Source: Clostridia bacterium (GTDB lineage Bacteria > Bacillota > Clostridia > Lachnospirales > Lachnospiraceae). From it: 64,000 bases of DNA. The position numbers were made by a program, and so were the translations under genes. The notes below the pieces were generated by a model, which saw only the letters and a program-made list of their open reading frames with translations, was not told the origin of the DNA and did not search any database. This document shows positions 9,355-17,845 of the stretch, piece by piece (positions within the stretch are counted from its first letter, which is position 1; the number at the start of each line of letters is the position of its first letter). The stretch is taken from NCBI GenBank assembly GCA_003249225.1, contig QKJQ01000015.1:62001-126000 (forward strand), written 5' to 3'.

Positions 9355-10059
9355 TTATTCGCTGCGCTTCACCTGAGCTGGCAGTGTAGCCCCTGTTAGT
9401 GTCATTCCATTATTAAATCGTTGCGGCGCATACGTCACGCCCGGTAACTTTGCTCCTGATACACCATACTTTGGGTTATATCCGAATATATTGATGTAGG
9501 TTTTAAGATCCGAACGTTCCTGGTTCATGCATTTTAATACCTCCAGCAATGCTTTTACATCATCAATTGCCCTATGGCTGTTCTTAACCTTATTGGCAAG
9601 TCCGTATTCCGTAATTGCATTCTCCAGTTTATGCGGAAAAGCTCTTCGGTCTTTGTATACGGTCACGGTATCCAGATAATGAAAGTCTCTGCTTTTGTTA
9701 TGTCTGTTTAACATGCTAAGCAGAAATTCAGCGTCAAACTGAGCATTATGCGCAATCAGCAGAGTATCCCCCTCGACCATCTGTAAAAAATGCTCTGTCG
9801 CAAGCTTCTCCTCGATTCCTTCTGCCATAAGCATCAGGTCATTGATCCCTGTCAGTTCAACGATTTTTCCCGGAAGATACTCGCCTGCCGGCAGGCGAAT
9901 GAAATCATCCATTTCTTTTTCTATGAAAATGTTCTTCTTTGTATCTATGTTTATTTTAACGGCTGCAAGCTCTATCATCTGACAGGATTTTGGATCCAGT
10001 CCACTGGTCTCACAGTCAAAAACTATAACACTCTGGTATTGGTTGAAGATATCGTGCAT
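9355..10059 (-). CDS. DnaQ-like DEDDh 3'-5' exonuclease
   Basis: 234 aa. Exonuclease motifs of the RNase T/DnaQ superfamily are intact: ExoI VFDCETSGLDP, ExoII HNAQFDAEFLL and ExoIII HRAIDDVKALL (His plus Asp of DEDDh). It resembles stand-alone epsilon-like exonucleases rather than PolC, with a short C-terminal tail. AAGGAG lies six bases before the start. A likely promoter (TTGTCT-18-TATAAT) overlaps the terminator of the upstream gene. The kinase gene follows after 36 bases, so readthrough into the sugar locus is possible. Substrate (DNA proofreading or RNA trimming) cannot be assigned. Confidence 0.88.
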   Translation of the reverse strand: MHDIFNQYQSVIVFDCETSGLDPKSCQMIELAAVKINIDTKKNIFIEKEMDDFIRLPAGEYLPGKIVELTGINDLMLMAEGIEEKLATEHFLQMVEGDTLLIAHNAQFDAEFLLSMLNRHNKSRDFHYLDTVTVYKDRRAFPHKLENAITEYGLANKVKNSHRAIDDVKALLEVLKCMNQERSDLKTYINIFGYNPKYGVSGAKLPGVTYAPQRFNNGMTLTGATLPAQVKRSE

Positions 10060-10094
10060 GTTGGTCTCCTTTTCTGAAGTTTTTCTTAAACATC

Positions 10095-10124
10095 ATTATA
10101 GTAGACTGCATCAAAAAAAGACAA
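10095..10124 (-). promoter_or_regulatory. Sigma-A type promoter for the DnaQ-like gene
   Basis: On the minus strand TTGTCT and TATAAT are separated by 18 bases, ending about 35 bases before the gene. The -35 box overlaps the T tract of the preceding terminator. Confidence 0.5.
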
Positions 10125-10150
10125 GCTTATTTTGTAAGTTCGTCTTTTTG
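10113..10150. terminator. Bidirectional-looking terminator after the GH1 pseudogene
   Basis: A hairpin pairs AAAAAGAC with GTCTTTTT, with A and T runs on both flanks. In the minus direction it ends transcription from the GH1 pseudogene before the DnaQ-like gene. Confidence 0.65.
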
Positions 10151-10235
10151 TTGTATCTCATTTATTCTTTCCTCTTCAATTACCTTTCATCAATCGTCAT
10201 CACTTATAAGTCTGCAACAGAAACGTTGAAACCTT

Positions 10236-11140
10236 TCAGTCCTCATGCACCTTCTCTTCCTTTCGTTCTAACACCTTTCCCTTGGTCGCAATTACCGTTC
10301 TGTACCAAAGCGCTGAGTCTTTCATAATTCTTCTCTGATTTTTATAATCAATATAAATCAGTCCAAAACGTTTATCATACCCACCCGTCCATTCGTAATT
10401 GTCCATAACAGACCAGTAACAATAACCAAGCACCGGAATTCCTTCTGTTATCGCCCGTTCCAGCGAAAGCAGATATCGATGCATAAAATCAATGCGGGCA
10501 GGATCATGAACTTTTCCATCCAGTGACTCAAAATCATAGCACGCCATTCCATTCTCTGTGATCAGAAGTGGCTTTTTATAACGCTCATAAAAAAACTTAC
10601 AGCTCCAATACATAATTTCAGGTGTAATATTCCAGTCCATCGCTGTCCGCGGGCTTCCCTGGCTGGAATAACGGTCGTACCCCCACTGATTTGCCGGAAT
10701 TGGATTTACACCGGCCTGATAAATATTATATCCATAGAAATCAAGTGGTTGCGAAATACTGTTCCACTCTTCCTCCGTAAATTTTGGCAGTTGATCCCCT
10801 AATAATTCGTTTGCTTCTTCTGAAAATGCTCCCGTAAAGATCGGATCCGACCACCATGCATTTTCAAATAAGAACATCCTGGAATCTGTACCAAAGCTTA
10901 GTCTTCTTGCTTCATCAATGACTTCTTTGTCTTCTTTTGCCGGCAGTACCACTTCCGCGGTAGGCGCATATCCTATTTTGGTATCACTGCCGCAGTTTTT
11001 CCGAATTACAGATACCGCTTTGCCATGGGCAAGCAGCACATTTCTTGTTATGTTCATCATCTCCGGCAAGTCATTCTGTTCAAATGGTGCATGAAATCCA
11101 GCACTAAGACCGCCACCCACAAAAAATCATCCGAGAACAT
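10236..11140 (-). pseudogene. GH1 beta-glucosidase-type gene with internal deletion and frameshift
   Basis: The 294-aa ORF in the track is the C-terminal two thirds of a GH1 enzyme: it begins GGGLSAGFHAPF and keeps the nucleophile motif LLITENGMAC, the VMDNYEWTGGY loop and RFGLIYIDY. The N-terminal part of the barrel with the NEP acid/base Glu is missing. Upstream, a perfect GGAGGT and an ATG at 11140 encode MFSDDFLW, the usual GH1 N-terminus. After these eight codons the sequence jumps, out of frame, to GGGLSAG. About 170 codons appear to have been deleted with the regulatory start left intact. The only in-frame start for the remnant is a GTG at the junction, so the product, if any, should be catalytically dead. 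Confidence 0.85.
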
Positions 11141-11391
11141 TGAATACCTCCCTTGATGTAGTTTATTTTTGTTTCAGCTAAATTAAATATAGTATACTGC
11201 TTCTTATTTCCACCGGTAAAGTCATGAATTGTTTTCAAATATCTTTCACCGTATTTTTTCAAATTTGTTCTCTTTACTTTCATTGACAGAACGCATTTGT
11301 ACTCTGTCTGAGGGAAGTATTGTGTACATCTAAATCCGTGTTTTATCCAAGCAGATACGTACGGTACTGCCTGTTCCACTCGTAGTTCTGC

Positions 11392-12012
11392 TTACGATTG
11401 CTCATCATCTTCTTTGGTCTGATAAAAATACGGACCGCAGGCCTCTTCATGCGTCAGCACATAGGTCCATTGGGCTGCCGGATCAAATATGTAGATATCC
11501 GATTCCTCCAATGTACTGTATTCCTTCCATAATCTCAGGTCTTCTGCACTTAGAAAATCTGCATTCTCTATCTGATAAGCGTTCTCTCCATATTGAAAGA
11601 ATACAAAGAGCAAATTCTTTCTCATTGCCTCAAATGTCTTGTCCGCTTCGTTTTTGCTCATTGCCTCTAGTAATTCAAAACTAAAAATGTGCCATCTGAA
11701 TTGTTCATTATACATTTTTGATCTGGCTTTTGCTTCCTTTGTCACAGCAGAAAGAAATAGCTCATCCCACAGCCTGCTTACTTCTTCCTTCTGGCAAGCG
11801 GTGCGTATAAGTCCTCTTACTTTCCATTTATCCCATAGTTTTTCATACTCGTACTGTCTGCAATGTATGTCATACTCCATCATCTTGTCCATAACTTCAT
11901 CAACCAGCTGATTTCGTATTTCTTTTTCATGCTCGTCACTGATTTGCTCTATCTCATGAAATAACTCATTGAGTGCGCCGTAGTCAATGATTCTTGCTGC
12001 AAGCGTCTCCAT
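11392..12012 (-). CDS. DUF4275-like protein of unknown function
   Basis: 206 aa from the ATG at 12012, which is preceded by AAAGGAGA; the longer ORF to 12096 would overlap the small ORF upstream. The sequence is soluble, acidic and rich in Trp, Tyr and Glu. The C-terminal part (RWHIFSFELLEA, FVFFQYGENAYQIENAD, DIYIFDPAAQWTYVLTHE, CGPYFY) matches the pattern remembered for DUF4275 (recognised by eye, not by search). No enzymatic motif is visible. It lies downstream of the NUDIX gene and the 51-codon ORF in the same direction and may belong to that operon. Function unknown. Confidence 0.75.
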   Translation of the reverse strand: METLAARIIDYGALNELFHEIEQISDEHEKEIRNQLVDEVMDKMMEYDIHCRQYEYEKLWDKWKVRGLIRTACQKEEVSRLWDELFLSAVTKEAKARSKMYNEQFRWHIFSFELLEAMSKNEADKTFEAMRKNLLFVFFQYGENAYQIENADFLSAEDLRLWKEYSTLEESDIYIFDPAAQWTYVLTHEEACGPYFYQTKEDDEQS

Positions 12013-12065
12013 GCCAATCTCCTTTCGCTCCTGTCTGTATTCAATTCTGTTCCTATCTTCTCCAG

Positions 12066-12221
12066 CTATATCTCCCTGCGAAAGAACTTGCTGCATCCGT
12101 TAGAAAAGAAAAAATGCTGCTGTATGTACTCGGTTAAAAATGCAGTATAAATCGCTCCCCAGACCATATCGCCTTTGTAATAGTATAGCTCCTGCTTTGC
12201 AATATCAACAAGAACCGGCAC
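12066..12221 (-). CDS. Small ORF (51 codons) between NUDIX and DUF4275 genes
   Basis: It starts with GTG one base after the NUDIX stop codon and encodes MPVLVDIAKQELYYYKGD..., a plausible globular composition with several aromatics. No good independent ribosome binding site is seen, so expression would depend on coupling to the NUDIX gene. It may be a real small protein, the C-terminal remnant of a lost gene, or chance. The 115-aa ORF in the track is this reading frame extended artificially across the NUDIX gene. Confidence 0.35.
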   Translation of the reverse strand: MPVLVDIAKQELYYYKGDMVWGAIYTAFLTEYIQQHFFFSNGCSKFFRREI

Positions 12222-12222
12222 T

Positions 12223-12624
12223 TCACATTTCTTTTTCAATACGGTCAATGAGCGAGATATCCGCCGGTAACCATTCGACGGAATTGAGCTCTTCCTTCGT
12301 AAGCCACTTTGCATCTTCATGCTCATTAAGAACCAGCTCCCCAGTAATGATCTCTGCCCAAAAGCAATCCATGGAAAGATGAAATGCCGGATAATCATAT
12401 TCAATTGTCTCAATTAGATTCCCTATTGAAATCACGGTGTTAAGCTCTTCCTTAATCTCTCTTTGCAAAGCTTCTTTCGGTGTTTCCCCTTCTTCTATCT
12501 TACCACCGGGGAATTCCCAGCCGCCTTTAAAATCCCCATAACCTCGCTGGGTCGCGAAGATGACCTGGTCCCCCTTTTCATTCACTGATTTTATTACAGC
12601 CGCAACGACTCTGATTGTTTTCAT
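12223..12624 (-). CDS. NUDIX hydrolase, MutT-like (deoxy)nucleoside triphosphate pyrophosphohydrolase
   Basis: 133 aa, usual length for MutT-type enzymes. The Nudix box is complete: GGKIEEGETPKEALQREIKEEL matches GX5EX7REUXEEXGU except for the final Gly position. The opening VVAAVIKSVNEKGDQVIFATQRGYGDFKGGWEFPGG is typical of 8-oxo-dGTP/CTP pyrophosphohydrolases. It should hydrolyse nucleoside triphosphates to monophosphate and pyrophosphate in the cytoplasm. It lies 97 bases downstream of the PLD-helicase gene in the same direction. The pairing suggests that it acts with the helicase (nucleotide depletion or sanitation), but this is inference. Confidence 0.9.
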   Translation of the reverse strand: MKTIRVVAAVIKSVNEKGDQVIFATQRGYGDFKGGWEFPGGKIEEGETPKEALQREIKEELNTVISIGNLIETIEYDYPAFHLSMDCFWAEIITGELVLNEHEDAKWLTKEELNSVEWLPADISLIDRIEKEM

Positions 12625-12720
12625 CTGAACTATATCCTCTTTTCGCTTCTATACAGCGCTTTCCTAAAAAAAGTTTCTTTTACATCCGTTCCTTGCAATA
12701 CTGTTCTTTACCCTACTATT

Positions 12721-15687
12721 TTATCCTTTCACAATATACTCATAGATGTCGTCTCTGACCGGTGTGTCCAAGATCCACTCGATCTCAACGGCAGATTTTT
12801 CTGTATTTGCCATGGTAAATTCTTTCACAAATCCCGATGCATGCATCCTTCCAAGGTAGTAAAATTCTTTGGAAATCTTATCATCTTTATTCTTTCTCAC
12901 AAAAAGCTGCACATCGATCCCACGCTGCCTTGCATTTAAGAAGTTCTGCACATCTTCCGAGTCCAGACTTCTGCCGCTTTTTGAAATAGCTATTAGGCTG
13001 CTGGAACTGGTAAAATGATCTTCGTAATTTGTCGTATCACTAATTCCTTCACCTTTATCATAATTAATAAACACAGGGAATGTCTTCGTCTTTTTATCAT
13101 ACTTATACCCGCCAATGTTCAATGGAACTTCATTGGTCTCCCAGTTCAGAAGGCGGCAGGCGTCCTCATAGGTATACTTCTGATATAATACCAGATTCGT
13201 ATCCTGGTAACGATTGCTGTAATTTTGATGGTATCTGTATATGCCAAAATCGATCAGTTCTTTTACCATCTCATAAAAATCATGGTTCGCCAGCATTCTG
13301 CTAAAAGTTGTTGAAACCTTATAATCTTCATTTCCCGCATGATCAAGCTCTTTCTCTATGAACACACAGGTGTCATATGTCTTCTTCCCACCGCCGGAGG
13401 GAAATTCATTGGTCATGATGTTAATAATATTATTCTTGCAGTTCTGGTTATAGCTTACACCATACTTCGTCTGTAATGACTGCTGCAGCAGCCCCAGCAG
13501 CCCATGATTGTACTGCAGCATTCTGTTCAGAAATTCCAACTCATGCACACGTTTGCCATTTGCCAGCTTTTTTGATATAAACTCAATGACCTGCTCTTCG
13601 TCTTTTGATAAGCGTATTTTATATTCCTTTTCATACTTCATCAAAAATTTGTAATATGAACCCAGACTGTTGTTGTCAAAAATACGCAGCACATCCATTT
13701 CACCGTATTTATCAAAGTCTGCCAGTGCCGGAATATGGCCAAGCTTATTTTTGAGGGTAAGATAATTTTCCTTTAATAACTTCACGTCACTGAAATTCGC
13801 ATTATCAATCGCCTGAAAAATCTTCTTTCTGGAAACTTCATCAAAATGGACCGTGCTCGCCCCGGGAATCAGTCTCCCACCCTCCACAACGTATCTTCTT
13901 ATATTATCTTTGTTGTAACTGCGATCTCCCGAAAGCGCTATGGGAATCATAAAGTTATTCGTATAATTACCAATAAAATCAAGAATTACGACATATTCTT
14001 TATCCTCGCATTTGCGTAGTCCTCTTCCCAGCTGCTGAATAAATACAATGGGAGATTCGGTCGGACGCAGAAGAATAACCTGATTGATCTCCGGGACATC
14101 AACTCCTTCTGAAAAAATGTCCACCGAAAATATGTAATCCAAAGCATCACTGCCATTTTCTCCTGCCAGTCGTTCAATAGCACTAGCTCGAACTGCCTCC
14201 GAATCCGCACCGGACAATACGACAGTTCGCAAGCCATTTTCATTGAATTTGCCGGATAGCTCTCTCGCCTCTTCCACACGGCTGCAGAAAATCAGGCCCT
14301 TCACTCTGTCACCGCTATATCCAAAATAATTCGCATTCGTAATAACATGTTCAACTCGTTCATCGGACGTCAGGTATCTGAAATTCTTCACCATTTCATC
14401 TTTCGTATTACCCATATCGGATATGAGACTTAAATCTGTAATTCCAAAATAGTGAAACGGACAGAGCAGCTTTTCTTCCATAGCATCCTGCAAGCGTATC
14501 TCATAGGCGATCTGATAATTGAATATCTCATAGATATTGTTGCCTTCCATGAAATCGTTCCGCTTATCCGGGGTCGCTGTCATCCCAAGAGAAAACCGCG
14601 GTGTAAAATACTCCATAACTTTCTTGTAGGAATCTGCTGTTGTATGATGCGCTTCATCATATATAATGGCATCGAAATGATCTTTTGAAAAATTCTTCCT
14701 GGTTTCCTCTTTACAAAATGTCTGAATCGTTGCAAAGATGTAATCTTTATCATATTCTGCCTGTCCCAGCGAACCGGATACCATTCCCATGGAAACAGAA
14801 CCAAACACAGTACGGAATGATTTGATAGCCTGCATCGCAATCTGATTGCGATGCACCAGAAACAATACCTTTTTAAATCCTAGTTCACGCATGGCAAATG
14901 CAGAAGCATAGGTTTTTCCGGTTCCCGTTGCAGATATTAAAAGAGCTCTGTCTTCTCCAGCATCAATAATTTTTCTAAGATTTGAAATGAAACCAAGCTG
15001 CATGCTATTGGGCTTTAACCGGTACTTTTCAATTGACGGTATTTCCTCCTGTTTTGCAAGCTCTTGCTGATGCTTTATAATTTGAAATTTTTCTTTATAA
15101 CTTTCATAAAAATCATCGAATGCGAGGGCATACTTCGAGTCCCAGAATTCTTTAAATTCTGCAATTATCTCTTTTGCCATCTCGCCCTGCTCTGTAGATA
15201 CCAGTTTTGTATTCCATTCGCGATTACTTGTCAACGCTGAACTAGTTATATTCGAGCTGCCGATAATAATCCGATAGATTTCTTCTCTTTTAAAGATATA
15301 TCCTTTCGTGTGAAAGCCTTCGTTTGCAGCCTCAACATCGTACATCCGAATCGTTATATTTTTAAGTTCATTTAGCTTTTTTAATGCCTTCGGCTCACTA
15401 AAATTCAGGTAATTGGTCGTAAGGATTTCCCCCGGAATGTCTTTCTTCTCGAGCTCTTTCAGGGTCTGAAGTAACGGAGTAATCCCACTCATGGTGATAA
15501 AGGCCACGCTGATCTGGAATTGGTCGCACAATAAAAGCTCCTCCTCAAGGGATGAGAGCACTTTTTTGCCTTCCTTATGATTGTTGGAAATAAACTGCGG
15601 CTTATACGCCAGATTCGATGCAACTGTATGATCGATGTATGCTGTCTCTGCCCCAAGTCTCACTTCTTTCAGCTCTTCGTTTGTCAT
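12721..15687 (-). CDS. PLD-like nuclease / SF2 helicase / DUF3427 protein
   Basis: 988 aa. Residues about 35-200 form a phospholipase-D-like nuclease domain with one HxK motif (HTKGYIF) and GSSNITSSAL. Residues about 230-640 form a superfamily 2 helicase: Walker A SATGTGKTYASAFA, DEAH box IYDEAHHTTADSY, GMTATP, and motif VI QQLGRGLRKCEDKEYVVILDF. The C-terminal third resembles DUF3427. GGGGA lies eight bases before the start. Helicases of this architecture are known from mobile and defence-type gene clusters, and a linked NUDIX gene fits that picture. The product should bind and remodel or cleave DNA; target and trigger are unknown. Confidence 0.9.
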   Translation of the reverse strand: MTNEELKEVRLGAETAYIDHTVASNLAYKPQFISNNHKEGKKVLSSLEEELLLCDQFQISVAFITMSGITPLLQTLKELEKKDIPGEILTTNYLNFSEPKALKKLNELKNITIRMYDVEAANEGFHTKGYIFKREEIYRIIIGSSNITSSALTSNREWNTKLVSTEQGEMAKEIIAEFKEFWDSKYALAFDDFYESYKEKFQIIKHQQELAKQEEIPSIEKYRLKPNSMQLGFISNLRKIIDAGEDRALLISATGTGKTYASAFAMRELGFKKVLFLVHRNQIAMQAIKSFRTVFGSVSMGMVSGSLGQAEYDKDYIFATIQTFCKEETRKNFSKDHFDAIIYDEAHHTTADSYKKVMEYFTPRFSLGMTATPDKRNDFMEGNNIYEIFNYQIAYEIRLQDAMEEKLLCPFHYFGITDLSLISDMGNTKDEMVKNFRYLTSDERVEHVITNANYFGYSGDRVKGLIFCSRVEEARELSGKFNENGLRTVVLSGADSEAVRASAIERLAGENGSDALDYIFSVDIFSEGVDVPEINQVILLRPTESPIVFIQQLGRGLRKCEDKEYVVILDFIGNYTNNFMIPIALSGDRSYNKDNIRRYVVEGGRLIPGASTVHFDEVSRKKIFQAIDNANFSDVKLLKENYLTLKNKLGHIPALADFDKYGEMDVLRIFDNNSLGSYYKFLMKYEKEYKIRLSKDEEQVIEFISKKLANGKRVHELEFLNRMLQYNHGLLGLLQQSLQTKYGVSYNQNCKNNIINIMTNEFPSGGGKKTYDTCVFIEKELDHAGNEDYKVSTTFSRMLANHDFYEMVKELIDFGIYRYHQNYSNRYQDTNLVLYQKYTYEDACRLLNWETNEVPLNIGGYKYDKKTKTFPVFINYDKGEGISDTTNYEDHFTSSSSLIAISKSGRSLDSEDVQNFLNARQRGIDVQLFVRKNKDDKISKEFYYLGRMHASGFVKEFTMANTEKSAVEIEWILDTPVRDDIYEYIVKG

Positions 15688-16197
15688 AAATCCAGTCCCC
15701 TTTACCGCTATGGCCTTTGATATCCTTTCGATTCCTTTCGATTCTTGATCCGCTTACGCAGTTAGAATAGATAGAAAAACAAATTACTAATATCTTACCA
15801 CATTATACCAAAAATGGCAGCCAAAATTAATTATCTGCCCATTTTTTTACATGAAAACCTCAGGGAATAGCGCAAGCTCTTTTCATCGTATCCATTAATG
15901 TAATTATATATACCCCCTGAACAGTTAATACTTTTATTGACCGTTTGTATGGGCAAATAAGGACCAGCAAGCGAATTGTCTTGTCAAAGGAAATCCAATA
16001 CAAGCATTGGCTTTTTTAGCTGGAAATCAAATCGATCTTTTTATGCAATTCGCAGCATAAACTTTTGCTCTGTTTGCTTGCACTAATAAAAAAAATTCGA
16101 TAAAATAACTGTAATGTCTTGAAGTGATTTGGAAAGATATCCATTCTTCTGTATATCTTGGTTTTCGATAAGAAACCCGAAAAGGAAGCGTATCGCT
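15688..16197. other. Intergenic region between the helicase gene and the LytTR regulator gene
   Basis: 510 bases, AT-rich, no ORF with coding character. It holds the promoter of the regulator gene, two CAATTCG words (15972-15978 inverted, 16046-16052 direct) like those in the exporter operator, and two 9-mers fitting the LytTR consensus (ACAGTTAAT 15921, ACCGTTTGT 15940) at 19-bp spacing. No peptide precursor or AgrB-like gene was found. Confidence 0.6.
16078..16106 (+). promoter_or_regulatory. Promoter of the LytTR regulator/kinase genes
   Basis: TTGCAC and TAAAAT are separated by 17 bases, about 90 bases upstream of the regulator start codon. Confidence 0.55.
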
Positions 16198-16923
16198 ATG
16201 AAAATTTGTTATTGTGAAGATGAGCCTGCGCAGGCAAACTATCTAAAAGAAAAAATAAACCAATGGGCAAAAGTTCGCAACGTAAAATGTGAAGTGGACG
16301 TATTCTTAAGTGCAGAAGAACTGCTTTTCGAGAGAGCTGTTTTTCCTTATGACCTGATGCTATTTGACATTTCGATGAAGAAAATGAACGGCATGGAATT
16401 AGCAAAGAACATTCGAGAAAAGGATAAGGAAGTAAAGATTGTATTTCTTACTTCTGATAAAAGTTTTGTATTTGATGGCTATGAGGTCAATGCACTGCGT
16501 TATCTTATGAAACCGATCGACCAAAAGAAATTATATGATTTACTAGATTATATTGAAGAAATAAGCAAAAAAGAAACAGTATCTTATATTATTTTAAAAG
16601 CAGACCTTGAAAATATTCGCCTTGCAGTAGATGATGTCATGTATATAGAGGCCGAGGGGCATTATGTGAATATATACCAAAGAGACCGCTCCTGCCTTCG
16701 GGTAAAAGAGGGCTTTCAGCAGATCCTTCAAAAATTTAAGGAAGGCGGTGGAAGCTTCATCGCCTGTCACAGGAGTTATGCTGTGAACTTGCATAATGTG
16801 AATATGATTTCAAGAACAGAATGTAAAGTGGGCAAAGAGTTCATTTTACCTGTGAGCCGTGGTTTGTATATGGAATTGAATAAAGCCTTTATTGAATACA
16901 ATCTTCAGGCTAAAAATGTATAG
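16198..16923 (+). CDS. LytTR-family response regulator (AgrA/ComE-like)
   Basis: 241 aa starting at MKICYCEDEPAQ; the ORF track adds 23 upstream codons, but GGAAG nine bases before this ATG and the receiver-domain start support 16198. The receiver has CEDEP, phospho-acceptor Asp in LMLFDISMKKMNG, and Lys in YLMKPID. The C-terminal LytTR domain includes VMYIEAEGHYVNIY and FIACHRSYAVNLHNVNMI. It is followed by its kinase and an ABC exporter pair. It probably binds the CAATTCGTG direct repeat upstream of the exporter and activates it. Confidence 0.93.
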   Translation: MKICYCEDEPAQANYLKEKINQWAKVRNVKCEVDVFLSAEELLFERAVFPYDLMLFDISMKKMNGMELAKNIREKDKEVKIVFLTSDKSFVFDGYEVNALRYLMKPIDQKKLYDLLDYIEEISKKETVSYIILKADLENIRLAVDDVMYIEAEGHYVNIYQRDRSCLRVKEGFQQILQKFKEGGGSFIACHRSYAVNLHNVNMISRTECKVGKEFILPVSRGLYMELNKAFIEYNLQAKNV

Positions 16924-16989
16924 ATTCGGCAGAGGAATAACAAAGAGAAGTTTTAAGTTGACATGATGGTATAGAAAAAAGGAATTATT

Positions 16990-17721
16990 ATGGATAAAAT
17001 GTGGATATTATTATTGTTAGTGGCAGCAGGGGTAATTGTTATTTTGGGGCTTGTTTTCCTGATCCGGCGAATGTTGATTCGACATTACGAAAAAACGACA
17101 ACAAAGTTTCAGAATAAATTACTGGCAAATCAGGTAGAAGAAGTGAATCATGTGTATATGACAATGCGTGGTTGGCGGCATGATTATCATAATCACATGC
17201 AGTCTTTAAAAGCATATCTTGCGATGGATCATATTGAAGAAGCCAGGGAGTACCTGAATTCTCTGGAGAATGATTTAAATGATATCAATCTATTGTTTGA
17301 TACGGGGAATGTCGGGGTCGATGCGATCTTGAACTCGAAAGTTTCTCTGGCAATTCACGATGGGATAAAAGTTGATTATTCAGCAGAGGTTCCGGTGGAG
17401 ACGACCGTATCAAATATTGACCTTTGCGTACTTCTTGGAAATCTGCTTGATAATGCAGTCGAAGCATGTGGAAAAACCGAGAAGGAAAATCAATTCATCC
17501 GTCTGTACATTGGTCAGCTTAAGAATCAACTTTATATTTCAATCAGCAATGCAACAAATGATAAAGTCAGAAAGTTTGATGAAGAATATATTTCTAAAAA
17601 AAGAGGCAATCACGGTCATGGTCTAAAACGCATTAACCTGATCGTGGAGAAATATGAGGGGTATATAAACAGGAAGAACGAAGCAGGCGTTTTTGTAACT
17701 GAGGTCCTGCTTCCCTTATAA
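16990..17721 (+). CDS. Minimal GHKL sensor histidine kinase (AgrC-like catalytic part)
   Basis: 243 aa. One N-terminal membrane helix (ILLLLVAAGVIVILGLVFLI) is followed directly by the dimerisation/His region MRGWRHDYHNHMQSLKAYL (phospho-accepting His), the N box LLGNLLDNAVEAC and a C-terminal GHGLKRINLIVEKYEG. It lacks the multi-helix input domain of AgrC or ComD and has no extracellular loop of note. AAAAAAGGAA lies five bases before the ATG. It is placed between regulator and exporter genes. With no sensor of its own it may read the state of the ABC exporter or another membrane partner (inference). Confidence 0.9.
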   Translation: MDKMWILLLLVAAGVIVILGLVFLIRRMLIRHYEKTTTKFQNKLLANQVEEVNHVYMTMRGWRHDYHNHMQSLKAYLAMDHIEEAREYLNSLENDLNDINLLFDTGNVGVDAILNSKVSLAIHDGIKVDYSAEVPVETTVSNIDLCVLLGNLLDNAVEACGKTEKENQFIRLYIGQLKNQLYISISNATNDKVRKFDEEYISKKRGNHGHGLKRINLIVEKYEGYINRKNEAGVFVTEVLLPL

Positions 17722-17729
17722 TAGAATGT

Positions 17730-17759
17730 CAATTCGTGCACGGATTTTTGCAATTCGTG
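17730..17759 (+). promoter_or_regulatory. LytTR-type operator: two CAATTCGTG repeats at 21-bp spacing
   Basis: CAATTCGTG occurs at 17730-17738 and again, perfectly, at 17751-17759, so the two copies lie on the same DNA face two helical turns apart. Nine-base repeats with a 12-base gap are the normal architecture for LytTR regulators. It sits about 90 bases before the exporter genes. A weak promoter (TTGTAT-17-TGTATT) starts eight bases after it, as expected for an activator site. Confidence 0.75.
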
Positions 17760-17845
17760 TGCGTTTTTGTATGTAAATCATGTTTTTGGTGTATTTTATG
17801 TGTAGGAAAAACAAACATAAAAACTGACTGGAAAAGAGGTTCGTA

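Noticed and set aside
11104-11379. 91-aa ORF (minus) as a gene
   Set aside because: It runs through the GH1 promoter region and ribosome binding site in another frame and has no coding character.
12066-12413. 115-aa ORF (minus) as a complete gene
   Set aside because: Most of it is an out-of-frame shadow of the NUDIX gene; only the last 51 codons are outside it.
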